A stretch of 64,000 nucleotides of DNA from the NCBI RefSeq assembly GCF_021398735.1, contig NZ_CP090349.1, positions 5,516,001 through 5,580,000 on the forward strand. The letters run 5' to 3'. The first letter of the stretch is position 1, and the number at the start of each line of letters is the position of its first letter. Of this stretch, positions 52,151-60,583 are shown in pieces. Made by a program: the position numbers and the translations under genes. The stretch comes from Methylobacterium oryzae. Lineage in GTDB: Bacteria; Pseudomonadota; Alphaproteobacteria; Rhizobiales; Beijerinckiaceae. The notes below the pieces were generated by a model. It made no database searches. It was given only the letters and a program-made list of their open reading frames with translations, and was not told the origin of the DNA.

Positions 52151-55100
52151 ATCGACGCGCTGCTCCGCCCCACGCCCAGCCGCTCGCTGTCCCGCGAGGC
52201 CCGCGCCCGCGGCGTCACCGCGGTCCTCGGGCCGACCAACACCGGCAAGACGCATCTCGCCATCGAGCGGATGCTCGCCCACCCGACCGGCATGATCGGG
52301 CTGCCCCTGCGGCTGCTCGCCCGGGAGGTCTACCTGCGCGTCGTCGCGAAGGTGGGCCCCGAGAAGGTCGCCCTCGTCACGGGCGAGGAGAAGATCAAGC
52401 CGGACCGTCCGCGCTACTGGATCTGCACCATCGAGGCGATGCCCCGGGACCTCGACGTGGCGTACGTCGCCATCGACGAGATCCAGCTCGCCGCCGACAT
52501 GGATCGCGGCCACGTCTTCACCGACCGCCTGCTCTACGTCCGCGGCCGCGAGGAGACGCTCCTGATCGGCTCATCGACCATGCTGCCGCTGGTCCAGAGC
52601 CTGATCCCCAACGTCCACACCACCACGCGGCCGCGCCTGTCGCAGCTCACCTTCGCGGGGGAGAAGCGCCTGTCGCGCCTGCCCCGGCGCACCGCGATCG
52701 TCGCGTTCTCGGCCGAGGAGGTCTACGCGATCGCCGAGCTGATCCGCCGCCAGCGCGGGGGCGCCGCCGTGGTACTCGGCGCCCTGTCGCCGCGGACCCG
52801 CAACGCCCAGGTCGAGATGTACCAAGCGGGGGACGTCGACTACCTCGTGGCCACCGACGCGGTCGGGATGGGCCTCAACCTCGACGTGGATCACGTCGCG
52901 TTCGCGGCCAACTGGAAGTACGACGGCACCCGCTTCCGCAAGCTCACCCCCGCCGAGATGGGCCAGATCGCGGGGCGCGCCGGCCGCCACCTCGCGGACG
53001 GTACCTTCGGCTCGACCGGACGCTGCCCGCCCTTCGAGGCCGAGCTGGTGGAGCGGCTGGAGAGCCACGACTTCGATCCCCTGCGCATCCTGCAGTGGCG
53101 CAATCCGGATCTCAGCTTCGGCAGCCTGGAGGGCCTGCAGGCGAGCCTCGACGAGCACCCGCGCGAATCGGGCCTGACGCGCGCGCCCATGGGGGAGGAC
53201 CAGCAGGCCCTCGAGATCCTCATGAAGGAGGACGACATCCGCGACATGGCGCGGAGCGCCGCCACGGTGCGCCGCCTGTGGGACGTCTGCGGCGTGCCGG
53301 ATTACCGCAAGGTCCACCCGCAGGTGCACGCCGATCTCGTAGCGCAGCTCTACCGGTTCCTCATGAAGGGCATGGCGGGCCGCATCCCCGACACGTGGTT
53401 CGCCGAGCAGGTCGCGATGATCGACCGGACCGACGGCGACATCGACACGCTGTCCCGCCGGATTGCCCAGGGACGCACCTGGACCTTCGTGGCGAACCGT
53501 CCCGACTGGCTGCGCGACCCAGAACATTGGCAGGGCGAGACGCGTCGGGTAGAGGACAGGCTGTCCGACGCCCTGCACGAACGCCTCGCGAGCCGCTTCG
53601 TCGACCGGCGCACAAGCGTCCTGATGCGGCGCCTGAGAGAGAACACGATGCTCGAAGCCCAGATCACCGCCGACGGTGACGTCACCGTCGAGGGTCAGCA
53701 TGTCGGCCACCTTCACGGATTCCTGTTCGTTCCCGATGCCAGCGCCGAGGGGCACGAGGCCAAAACCCTGAGGAGCGCCGCCGAGAAGGCGCTCGCCGGG
53801 GAGATCGAGTCCCGGGCCGAGCGGTTTTCGGCAACGGCCGATTCGACCCTCGTGCTCTCGCACGACGGCACGATCCGCTGGACCGGCGCGCCCGTCGCCA
53901 AGCTCACCCCCGGCGAGAAGCTGTTCGCCCCGCAGATCCGTCTGCTGGCGGACGACAGCCTGACCGGCGCGCATCGCGAGAAGGTCGAGGCGCGCCTCGA
54001 CGCGTGGTTGAAGGCCTACATCGTGCGGCTGCTCGGGCCGCTGATGGAGATCGAGACCGCGGCAGACCTCACCGGCCTCGCCAAGGGAATCGGCTACCAA
54101 GTCGTCGAGGCGCTCGGCGTGCTGGAGCGCTCGAAGGTGGCGCACGAGATGCGCAGCCTCGATCAGGAGGGCCGCGGCGCCCTCCGCCGCCACGGCGTCC
54201 GGTTCGGCGCCTACCACATCTTCCTGCCGGCGCTGCTGAAGCCGGCGCCCCGCACGCTCGCGGCCCAGCTCTGGGCCCTGCGCAACGGCGGCCTCGACCA
54301 GCGCGGCCTCGACGAGATCGCGCATCTCGCCGGCTCCGGCCGCACCTCGATCAAGGTCGACCGCGAGATCGCCAAGGGCCTCTACCGCGCGGCCGGCTTC
54401 CGGGTCAGCGGCGAGCGGGCGGTGCGGGTCGACATCCTGGAGCGGCTCGCCGACCTGATCCGCCCGGCGATCGCCTACCGGCCCGGCACCACCTCGGGCG
54501 CCCCGCCGGACGGCACCGCCGACGGCGACGGCTTCGTGGCCACCGTCGGCATGACCTCGCTGGTCGGCTGCTCGGGCGAGGATTTCGCCTCGATCCTGAA
54601 GTCGCTCGGCTACAATTCCGAGGCGCGCCCCGGCCCGGCCATCACGGTGCCGCTCGTCCCCGCTGCCGCCACCGCGCCGGCGGCGCCGACCGCCGCCGAG
54701 GCTTCCTCCGAGGAGGCTGTCGCCGCGCAGGCTGATGCCGCCGAGCCGGTCGGCGACGAGGCCCCGGCCGCCGAGGGTGTCGAGACCACCGCCGATCACG
54801 CTGACGCGGCCGAGGAAGCCCCGGCCGCCCCCGAGGCGGAGCCCGCCGAGGGCGAGACTGCGGACGAGTTGGCCGGCACGCCGGTCGACGCGGCCACCGA
54901 GGCGCTAGCGACCGAGACATCTGCGACCGAGTCGCCCCACGCCGAGGCGGAGCAGCCGGCCGAGGCGGACGCCGCGCCGGCGGCCGAAGCCATCGCCGAG
55001 GAGACCGCGCCCGACGCGGTCGCCGAGGCGGAGCCTGACGCGGCCGAGACGGCCGAGGCCGTTGGTGCCGAGGGCGAGGGCGCAGCCGAGATCCCACAGA

Positions 55101-55489
55101 TCGAGGTCTGGCGCCTGCAGCGCCACCAGCGCCCGGCCCACCAGCGCCCGCAGAACCGTCCCCGCGGGGCCGGTCGGGGGCGCGACGGCGGCCAGCAGGG
55201 CCAGCATTCGGGACAGGGGCGTCCCGACGGTGGCCGGCCGGAGCAGCGCCGGGCCGAGGGCGACGGTGGCCCGCGCCCCGGCCGGGACCGCGGCCCGCGC
55301 CGCGACCGCTTCGAGGGCGGCCGTCCGGAACGCCGCGACGACCAGCGCGGCGCCGAGCAGCGCCATTCCGGCCCGCGGCCCGACCAGCGGCCGCCGCGGC
55401 GCGAGCGGGCGCCCGATCCGGACTCGCCCTTCGCCAAGCTCGCGGCCCTGAAGGCGCAGCTCGAGGCCGGCGACGGCGGGAAGCGCTGA
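52151..55489 (+). CDS. Suv3-like DEAD/DExH RNA helicase with atypical start codon
   Basis: A Suv3-like superfamily 2 helicase of about 1112 residues. Walker A is LGPTNTGKTHLAIERML (26-42), motif II is VAIDEIQLAADMD near 107, and motif VI is MGQIAGRAGRH near 275. The core matches Suv3-like helicases up to about 830. An Ala/Glu-rich linker then leads to an Arg/Gln/Gly-rich tail (~985-1085), probably RNA-binding. No ATG, GTG or TTG lies in frame between the previous stop and the first ATG at 52271, which lies after Walker A. ATC at 52151 has AAGGA ten bases ahead and gives the expected N-terminus (IDALLRPTPS), so it is proposed as the start. A sequence error is the alternative. The S4 gene follows ten bases on. 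Confidence 0.88.
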   Translation: MDALLRPTPSRSLSREARARGVTAVLGPTNTGKTHLAIERMLAHPTGMIGLPLRLLAREVYLRVVAKVGPEKVALVTGEEKIKPDRPRYWICTIEAMPRDLDVAYVAIDEIQLAADMDRGHVFTDRLLYVRGREETLLIGSSTMLPLVQSLIPNVHTTTRPRLSQLTFAGEKRLSRLPRRTAIVAFSAEEVYAIAELIRRQRGGAAVVLGALSPRTRNAQVEMYQAGDVDYLVATDAVGMGLNLDVDHVAFAANWKYDGTRFRKLTPAEMGQIAGRAGRHLADGTFGSTGRCPPFEAELVERLESHDFDPLRILQWRNPDLSFGSLEGLQASLDEHPRESGLTRAPMGEDQQALEILMKEDDIRDMARSAATVRRLWDVCGVPDYRKVHPQVHADLVAQLYRFLMKGMAGRIPDTWFAEQVAMIDRTDGDIDTLSRRIAQGRTWTFVANRPDWLRDPEHWQGETRRVEDRLSDALHERLASRFVDRRTSVLMRRLRENTMLEAQITADGDVTVEGQHVGHLHGFLFVPDASAEGHEAKTLRSAAEKALAGEIESRAERFSATADSTLVLSHDGTIRWTGAPVAKLTPGEKLFAPQIRLLADDSLTGAHREKVEARLDAWLKAYIVRLLGPLMEIETAADLTGLAKGIGYQVVEALGVLERSKVAHEMRSLDQEGRGALRRHGVRFGAYHIFLPALLKPAPRTLAAQLWALRNGGLDQRGLDEIAHLAGSGRTSIKVDREIAKGLYRAAGFRVSGERAVRVDILERLADLIRPAIAYRPGTTSGAPPDGTADGDGFVATVGMTSLVGCSGEDFASILKSLGYNSEARPGPAITVPLVPAAATAPAAPTAAEASSEEAVAAQADAAEPVGDEAPAAEGVETTADHADAAEEAPAAPEAEPAEGETADELAGTPVDAATEALATETSATESPHAEAEQPAEADAAPAAEAIAEETAPDAVAEAEPDAAETAEAVGAEGEGAAEIPQIEVWRLQRHQRPAHQRPQNRPRGAGRGRDGGQQGQHSGQGRPDGGRPEQRRAEGDGGPRPGRDRGPRRDRFEGGRPERRDDQRGAEQRHSGPRPDQRPPRRERAPDPDSPFAKLAALKAQLEAGDGGKR

Positions 55490-55499
55490 TCCGCGGCGG

Positions 55500-55808
55500 A
55501 TGCGCGAGGACCGGCAGCGCCTCGACAAGTGGCTGTGGTTCGCGCGCTTCGCGCGGACCCGGTCGCTCGCGGCGCGGCTGGCCTCCGACGGCTTCGTGCG
55601 GGTGAACGGCAGCCGGACCGAGAACCCCGCGAAGGCCATCGGCATCGGTGACGTGGTCACGGTGGCGGCGCCCCACGCGACCCTGGCCGTGCGGGTCCTC
55701 GGTCTCGGCCTGCGTCGCGGCCCGGCGCCGGAGGCGCGGCTGCTCTACGACGACCTCTCTGGCGGTGCCCTGTCGGTCGAGGACGGGCCGGACGGGCCGT
55801 CCGAGTGA
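55500..55808 (+). CDS. S4-domain RNA-binding protein (Hsp15/HslR-like)
   Basis: A 102-residue protein with an S4 RNA-binding domain at its N-terminus: RLDKWLWFARFARTRSLAARL, then VRVNGSRTENPAKAIGIGDVV. The family includes Hsp15, which recycles 50S subunits carrying blocked nascent chains. The C-terminus (GLGLRRGPAPEARLLYDDL) is the usual basic tail. It begins ten bases after the helicase stop, so the two are co-transcribed, a pairing common in alphaproteobacteria. Confidence 0.9.
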   Translation: MREDRQRLDKWLWFARFARTRSLAARLASDGFVRVNGSRTENPAKAIGIGDVVTVAAPHATLAVRVLGLGLRRGPAPEARLLYDDLSGGALSVEDGPDGPSE

Positions 55809-56025
55809 TGAGGTCGCGCCACAGCGGCCGCGCGAGCGACCCGACGCGAACCCTTGCGGCGCCCGCACGCTTGTCAGTCCGGGAGGCAGCGTCTAGAGCC
55901 GTGGGCCTCCGGGATCCGTCCCCGTGTCGGGTCTCACCGGCGTTCCCCTCGCAGCACCCTCCGGGCGCGCGGGCCGTCTCCAGGCTCCGCCCGGGCCAAG
56001 TCGAGTTTTAGGACGAAGACATCCG

Positions 56026-56364
56026 ATGACCTACGTCGTCACCGACAATTGCATCAAGTGCAAGTACACGGACTGCGTCGAGGTCTGTCCGGTGGACTGC
56101 TTCTACGAAGGCGAGAACATGCTCGTCATCCATCCGGACGAGTGCATCGATTGCGGCGTCTGCGAGCCGGAATGCCCCGCCGAGGCGATCAAGCCCGACA
56201 CCGAGTCGAATCTCGACACGTGGCTGAAGCTGAACGCCGACTACGCCAAGTCCTGGCCCAACATCACGCAGAAGAAGGAAGCGCCGGCCGACGCCAAGGA
56301 TTGGGACGGCAAGAGCGGGAAGCTCGAGGCGCATTTCTCGCCCAACCCCGGCTCGGGCGACTGA
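56026..56364 (+). CDS. fdxA: 7Fe ferredoxin FdxA
   Basis: A 112-residue [3Fe-4S][4Fe-4S] ferredoxin. The first Cys group is [19 protein letters not shown] (residues 7-25), where C9, C17 and later cysteines hold the clusters. The second is [17 protein letters not shown] near 38-52. The C-terminal 55 residues ([15 protein letters not shown]) are the extension typical of FdxA. The start at 56026 follows AGGACGAAG. It lies between the S4 gene and carD, as in many alphaproteobacteria. Redox partners are unknown. Confidence 0.95.
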   Translation: MTYVVTDNCIKCKYTDCVEVCPVDCFYEGENMLVIHPDECIDCGVCEPECPAEAIKPDTESNLDTWLKLNADYAKSWPNITQKKEAPADAKDWDGKSGKLEAHFSPNPGSGD

Positions 56365-56867
56365 CCCCGCGCCGGCCCCGCAGGTTCTGACGCCGGCCCG
56401 CGGCCCGCTTCCCAGATTGCGGGAAGATCTGTCGGGCCCCTGCCGCCGCTGAACCCCGCGGCGGGGCTGCGTCATACGAGGGCCTGATACGCGGCCAGGT
56501 CATTCCTGTCCCGCCGCACCAGTGTAAAACTCTTTGGCGCCGCGCTTGGTCCGCGCGTGCGTCTTCAGGGATGCTTTGATCTGCGCGCCGGATTGTGGTA
56601 GACAATCCGCCTGCCGTCGCTCGCGCCTGACGTGCTCCCTCCGGCTGAAACGCCTTCGCTTTTCGTGGGTTAGGAGTAGTACGCGCTCGACCGCTGGAGG
56701 CGACTTCGGCGGGCGGGCTAGGCGTTCGCACGGCCGCGCCGGGGAACGCCCGGATTCGTGCGCTCGGCGCCGGGTCCGGGAGCGGCGAGGCAGACCGGGT
56801 GTCCCGCCCGGAAGAACACGGTTTCGCGCGGCGCCGAACGCTGCGCGCCAGTGGAGGCCCTTCTCGC
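56365..56867. other. 503-base gap between fdxA and carD
   Basis: No gene is seen. It holds the candidate carD promoter at 56576-56604. Downstream of that promoter is a leader of about 260 bases, which is long. A string ending CCGCACCA near 56520 was checked as a tRNA 3' end and rejected because no T-loop precedes it. The rest is GC-rich with no clear signal. Confidence 0.5.
56576..56604 (+). promoter_or_regulatory. candidate promoter of carD
   Basis: TTGATC, a 17-base spacer and TAGACA form a housekeeping-type promoter. The start point would lie near 56611, giving a leader of about 257 bases before the carD ATG at 56868. No riboswitch or hairpin is obvious in that leader. Confidence 0.45.
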
Positions 56868-57473
56868 ATGACCACAGCCAAGAAGACGACGACCGCAGGC
56901 CGGCAGGGCTTCAAGACCGGCGAGGCTGTCGTGTATCCGGCCCACGGCGTCGGTCGCATCACCGCGATCGAGGAGCAGGAGATCGCCGGCTACAAGCTTG
57001 AGCTGTTCGTCGTATCGTTCGAGAAGGACAAGATGGTCCTGCGCGTCCCCACCGCGAAGGCCAACAGCGTGGGCATGCGCAAGCTCGCCGAGCCGGAACT
57101 GGTCAAGAAGGCGCTCGACCTGCTGACCGGCCGCGCCCGGATCAAGCGCACCATGTGGTCGCGCCGCGCGCAGGAATACGAGGCCAAGATCAACTCGGGC
57201 GACCTGCTCGCCGTCACCGAGGTCGTGCGCGACCTCTTCCGGTCCGAGGCTCAGCCGGAGCAGTCCTACTCCGAGCGCCAGCTCTACGAAGCTGCCCTGG
57301 ACCGGATCGTGCGCGAGATCTCGTCGGTGAACCGCATCACCGAGACCGAGGCCCTGAAGCTGATCGAGCAGAGCCTCGCCAAGTCGCCCCGTCGGGCGAA
57401 GAACGAGGCGGAGCCCGAGGCCGAGGCCGACGGTGACAGCGAGGGCGACGACATTCAGGAGGAGGCCGCCTGA
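56868..57473 (+). CDS. carD: CarD family transcriptional regulator
   Basis: A 201-residue CarD/CdnL protein that binds RNA polymerase beta and stabilises open complexes at housekeeping and rRNA promoters. The N-terminal RNAP-interaction domain starts FKTGEAVVYPAHGVGRITAIEEQ near residue 15 and includes KMVLRVPTAKANSVGMRKL. The C-terminal helical DNA-contacting part is near 95-165 (KRTMWSRRAQEYEAKINSG). An acidic tail ends the protein. GGAGG lies ahead of the ATG. A strong intrinsic terminator follows at 57503. Confidence 0.95.
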   Translation: MTTAKKTTTAGRQGFKTGEAVVYPAHGVGRITAIEEQEIAGYKLELFVVSFEKDKMVLRVPTAKANSVGMRKLAEPELVKKALDLLTGRARIKRTMWSRRAQEYEAKINSGDLLAVTEVVRDLFRSEAQPEQSYSERQLYEAALDRIVREISSVNRITETEALKLIEQSLAKSPRRAKNEAEPEAEADGDSEGDDIQEEAA

Positions 57474-57502
57474 GGCGCGCTCCCCCCCCGCGGACGACAT
57501 CG

Positions 57503-57529
57503 AACCCGGCCCCTGTGGCCGGGTTTTTT
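57503..57529 (+). terminator. intrinsic terminator after carD
   Basis: AACCCGGCC and GGCCGGGTT form a perfect 9-bp stem with a five-base loop (CCTGT), followed by a run of T (six in all including the stem end). This is the clearest rho-independent terminator in the window, 30 bases after the carD stop. It isolates carD from the sigma-factor gene. Confidence 0.85.
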
Positions 57530-57671
57530 GTGCCCGGACCGGTCCGAACCGGCGCGCCGGCCCGGTCGTTTCGGGACATCCGGGCTGGACGGCGCGCGGC
57601 CGGATCCCATCTGATCGGAACAGAACACGATTTCGTGGCCGCCCGGTTGTCGCATTGTGGGGCATCGGGAC

Positions 57672-57697
57672 GGAACTTTCGCGTTTTGCCTTCCGTT
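57672..57697 (+). promoter_or_regulatory. EcfG-type general-stress promoter of the rpoH-like gene
   Basis: GGAAC at 57672-57676 and CGTT at 57694-57697 are separated by 17 bases. This is the -35/-10 pattern of promoters read by EcfG, the general stress response sigma factor of alphaproteobacteria including Methylobacterium (PhyR-NepR-EcfG). Transcription would begin near 57704, giving a leader of about 85 bases before the ATG at 57789. Confidence 0.6.
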
Positions 57698-57788
57698 GTC
57701 GGTTGCCTGGCGTCGCCTCCCGGTGGCGCCTGCGCGTCGGGCTATCGGCTCGACGCCGCAACAGCACTCGACAACAAGAGGCAGGCGG

Positions 57789-58664
57789 ATGGCTGAGATC
57801 GCGGGAATTCGACGGCAGTTCATACGGACTGCCATGGAGGCACCCTTCCTGGCCCGGGAAGAAGAGCGCGGCCTCGCCGTCCGCTGGAAGGACGAGCGCG
57901 ACGAGCGGGCCCTCCACCGTCTGATCTCCGCCCATATGCGCCTCGTCATCGCCCTGGCGGGGCGTTTTCGTCACTACGGCCTGCCCATGGCGGACCTCGT
58001 CCAGGAAGGGCATGTCGGCCTGATGGAGGCCGCGGCCCGGTTCGAGCCCGAGCGGGACGTCCGCTTCTCAACCTACGCGACGTGGTGGATCCGCGCGTCG
58101 ATCCAGGATTACATCCTGCGCAACTGGTCGATCGTGCGCGGCGGCACGTCCTCCGCGCAGAAGGCCCTGTTCTTCAACCTGCGGCGGCTGCGCGCCCGGC
58201 TGATGCAATCCACCGAGGAGCATGTCGGCGACGAGATCCACCGCCGCATCGCCAGCGCCATCGGCGTGTCGCGGGACGACGTCGCCCTGATGGACGCGCG
58301 CCTGTCCGGTCCCGACATGTCACTCAACGCCCCGGTGGGCGAGGACAGCGACGCCTCCTCGGAGCGGATGGACTTCCTCGTCGACGGCGCCGACCTGCCG
58401 GATGAGACCGTGAGCGCCACGGTCGACGGCGAGCGTCGGTTGAGCTGGCTCCAGCAGGCCCTGACCGTGCTGTCGGAGCGCGAGCTGCGCATCCTGCGCG
58501 AGCGCCGCCTCGCCGAGGATCAGGCGACCCTGGAAGCCCTGGGCCAGAGGCTCGGCATCTCCAAGGAGCGCGTCCGCCAGATCGAGAACCGGGCCCTGGA
58601 GAAGCTGCGCCGCGCCCTGGCCGACCGCTTCCCCGCCGCCACCGGCAGCCCGCATATCGGCTGA
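57789..58664 (+). CDS. rpoH: RpoH-type sigma-32 family sigma factor
   Basis: A 291-residue group 3 sigma factor. Region 2 is GLPMADLVQEGHVGLMEAAARF and RFSTYATWWIRASIQDYI near 60-105. The RpoH box appears as SAQKALFFNLRRLRARL near 120, which separates it from RpoD. Region 4 (LGISKERVRQIENRALEKLRRAL) ends the protein. No region 1.1 is present. The start at 57789 follows AGGCGG. The upstream EcfG-type promoter suggests the RpoH2-type paralogue under general stress control. No heat-shock genes adjoin. Gene symbol is at family level; which paralogue it is cannot be fixed. Confidence 0.9.
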   Translation: MAEIAGIRRQFIRTAMEAPFLAREEERGLAVRWKDERDERALHRLISAHMRLVIALAGRFRHYGLPMADLVQEGHVGLMEAAARFEPERDVRFSTYATWWIRASIQDYILRNWSIVRGGTSSAQKALFFNLRRLRARLMQSTEEHVGDEIHRRIASAIGVSRDDVALMDARLSGPDMSLNAPVGEDSDASSERMDFLVDGADLPDETVSATVDGERRLSWLQQALTVLSERELRILRERRLAEDQATLEALGQRLGISKERVRQIENRALEKLRRALADRFPAATGSPHIG

Positions 58665-58693
58665 GCCCACACGGTAGCGACCCCGACGCGAAG

Positions 58694-58715
58694 CCCGGCC
58701 CCGAGGCCGGGTTTT
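58694..58715 (+). terminator. intrinsic terminator after the rpoH-type gene
   Basis: CCCGGCC and GGCCGGG form a 7-bp stem with CCGA loop, followed by four T. It lies 30 bases after the sigma-factor stop and has the same stem sequence family as the carD terminator. It serves to insulate the convergent MFS gene. Confidence 0.75.
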
Positions 58716-58817
58716 CGCGTTTCAGAGGGCCCCGCGTCCGGCGGCACCGCAACGCGCGGGGGCGGCCCCGATCGGGTCCTATAGCGGGTCGACGCGGGCT
58801 TCGGTCGCGCGGCCGGT

Positions 58818-60050
58818 TCAGGCTCCCTGAGCGGCGGTGCTCCGCCGCTCCCGCCGGCGACTGCGCCGGCCGGGCTCGGGCGTCGCGTCGAGCCAGATCA
58901 CCAGCGCGAGGGCGATGAGCGCCGGCAGGCCGAGGGCCAGGAAGGCGCCGGTCCAGCCGAACATCCCGTAGGACAGGCCGCCGTACCAGCCCGACAGGGC
59001 GCCGCCGACGCCCTGGACGGCGTTGACGCTGCCGATGGCCGTCTGGGTCCGGCCGGATCCCCAGGTCAGGTCGGCGACGATGACCGGCACCGCCACCCCG
59101 ACGATGCCGGAGGCGACGCCGTCCAGCACCTCGGCGGCGATCAGCCAGACCGGATCGTCGATGAGGCCGGACAGGAGTGCCCGCACCGGCAGGACCGCGA
59201 AGGCGACCATCAGCAGCTGGCGGCGGCCGCGCTTGTCGGCGAGCGATCCGGCGAACAGCGCCACCGGGACCATCACCAGCTGGGCCACCATGACGTAGCG
59301 GGCCGTCCAGGTCGTGGCGTCGGCCGCGGTCGCGACCAGCTTCTGGCCGAGCAGCGAGAGCATGCCGCCGTTCCCGAGATTGAACAGGGTCAGCGCCACG
59401 GTCAGCACCAGCAGGCGACGGTTCCCCAGGACCTGGCGGAGGCCGCTGCGCTCCGGCTCGTCCGAGTCGTCCTCCTTCCAGCCGACGGCGCGGCGGCGGC
59501 TCCACGCCTTGGCCGGCATCGTCGCCGTCGCGACGATCGCCGCCAGCGCCATGCCGCCCAGCACCCAGAAGGCGATCGCCGGGCCGAAATAGCCGGTGCC
59601 GAGGCTGATGGCGCCCGCCGCGATCAGGATACCGACGTGATTGAAGGCCTGGTTGCGCCCCTGCTGCGCGGGGAACCGGTCCTTGCCGACGATACCCAGA
59701 GTCAGCGCCGCGACGGCCGGCAGCAGCAGGGTGCCGCCGGCCGCCGCGAACAGCTGCGCGCACAGCACCGCCGGGAAGCTGCGGGCCGGCAGGAGCAGCA
59801 GCGTTCCCACCAGGATCGCCCCGCAGGCCAGCGCGATCAGCAGGCGCGGGCGCGGGAACCGATCGACCAGGGCACCGAACGGTCCGCTCAGGAACAGCGT
59901 GCCGATGCCGACCAGCGTGATGACGAACCCGACCCGCGCGGGGCTCCACGAGGCCGATTCTGCCAGCCAGGTCCCGAGAAAGGGTCCGAGGCCGCCCTGG
60001 ATGTCCCCGATGAACAGGTTGATCAGGGCGAGGTTTGCGGTGGGGGCCAT
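58818..60050 (-). CDS. MFS transporter
   Basis: A 410-residue major facilitator with about 12 hydrophobic segments. Between segments 2 and 3, SGPFGALVDRFPRPRLLIAL matches the MFS loop signature G-x-x-x-D-R. A second copy appears as AGSLADKRGRRQLLMVAF near residue 262. A polar central loop (RRRAVGWKEDDSDEPERS) separates the halves. The C-terminal 25 residues are Arg-rich. Substrate unknown; a drug-exporter-like role is possible. It stands convergent with the sigma-factor gene. Confidence 0.9.
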   Translation of the reverse strand: MAPTANLALINLFIGDIQGGLGPFLGTWLAESASWSPARVGFVITLVGIGTLFLSGPFGALVDRFPRPRLLIALACGAILVGTLLLLPARSFPAVLCAQLFAAAGGTLLLPAVAALTLGIVGKDRFPAQQGRNQAFNHVGILIAAGAISLGTGYFGPAIAFWVLGGMALAAIVATATMPAKAWSRRRAVGWKEDDSDEPERSGLRQVLGNRRLLVLTVALTLFNLGNGGMLSLLGQKLVATAADATTWTARYVMVAQLVMVPVALFAGSLADKRGRRQLLMVAFAVLPVRALLSGLIDDPVWLIAAEVLDGVASGIVGVAVPVIVADLTWGSGRTQTAIGSVNAVQGVGGALSGWYGGLSYGMFGWTGAFLALGLPALIALALVIWLDATPEPGRRSRRRERRSTAAQGA

Positions 60051-60164
60051 GCGATCCTGGAGCCGTTTCGGGCCCCGGACCTGTACTCCCCCCCCGGAAC
60101 GGTCAAGCCCGGATCGCCGCCATCATCGCCGCACCGCTCCCGCGGCGGACTCGCTGCACCGGCC

Positions 60165-60557
60165 TCACGGCTCCCGCGGGCCGTACTGCATCAGCCCCTC
60201 CCCGAATGACCAGTTCTCCGGGTTGACCTCGACGAGGTTGATGAAGACGTCCCCCGGCGCCACGCCGGGATCGCGGGCGAGGTTGCGGGTCACGGCGGCG
60301 TAGAGGGCGCGCTTCTGCGCGGTGCCGCGCGTCGCGTTGGCGGTGATCTGGACGATCACGAGGCGGTCGCTGCGCCGGATCCCGAGATAGTCGGGACCGT
60401 AGACGAAGTCCGACGCGTCGTGCTGGTGCACCAGGGCGAACAGGTCGCCCTCCGGCACCGCGAAGGTCTCGCGCATGGCGTCGTAGACACCCGCGACGAG
60501 AGCGGCCCGGTAGGTCTCGGTCGTCCCGGCACGCAGGGAGATGCGGGTCAGAGGCAT
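60165..60557 (-). CDS. tautomerase family protein
   Basis: A 130-residue 4-oxalocrotonate-tautomerase-fold protein. The mature N-terminus would be Pro2 (MPLTRISLRAGTTETYRAAL), the catalytic base of the family. Later, DRLVIVQITANATRGTAQKRALYAA and DPGVAPGDVFINLVEVNPENWSF match the longer tautomerase subgroup. The start at 60557 places Pro at position 2. It lies 26 bases after the DUF4865 gene and is transcribed with it. The pair faces a divergent LysR gene, which probably controls it. Substrate unknown. Confidence 0.9.
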   Translation of the reverse strand: MPLTRISLRAGTTETYRAALVAGVYDAMRETFAVPEGDLFALVHQHDASDFVYGPDYLGIRRSDRLVIVQITANATRGTAQKRALYAAVTRNLARDPGVAPGDVFINLVEVNPENWSFGEGLMQYGPREP

Positions 60558-60583
60558 GGTCTGGCTCCTCGATGAGTGGGAAA

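Noticed and set aside
56480-56525. tRNA-like 3' end (CCGCACCA)
   Set aside because: No T-loop (GTTCGA-type) or acceptor stem partner is present.
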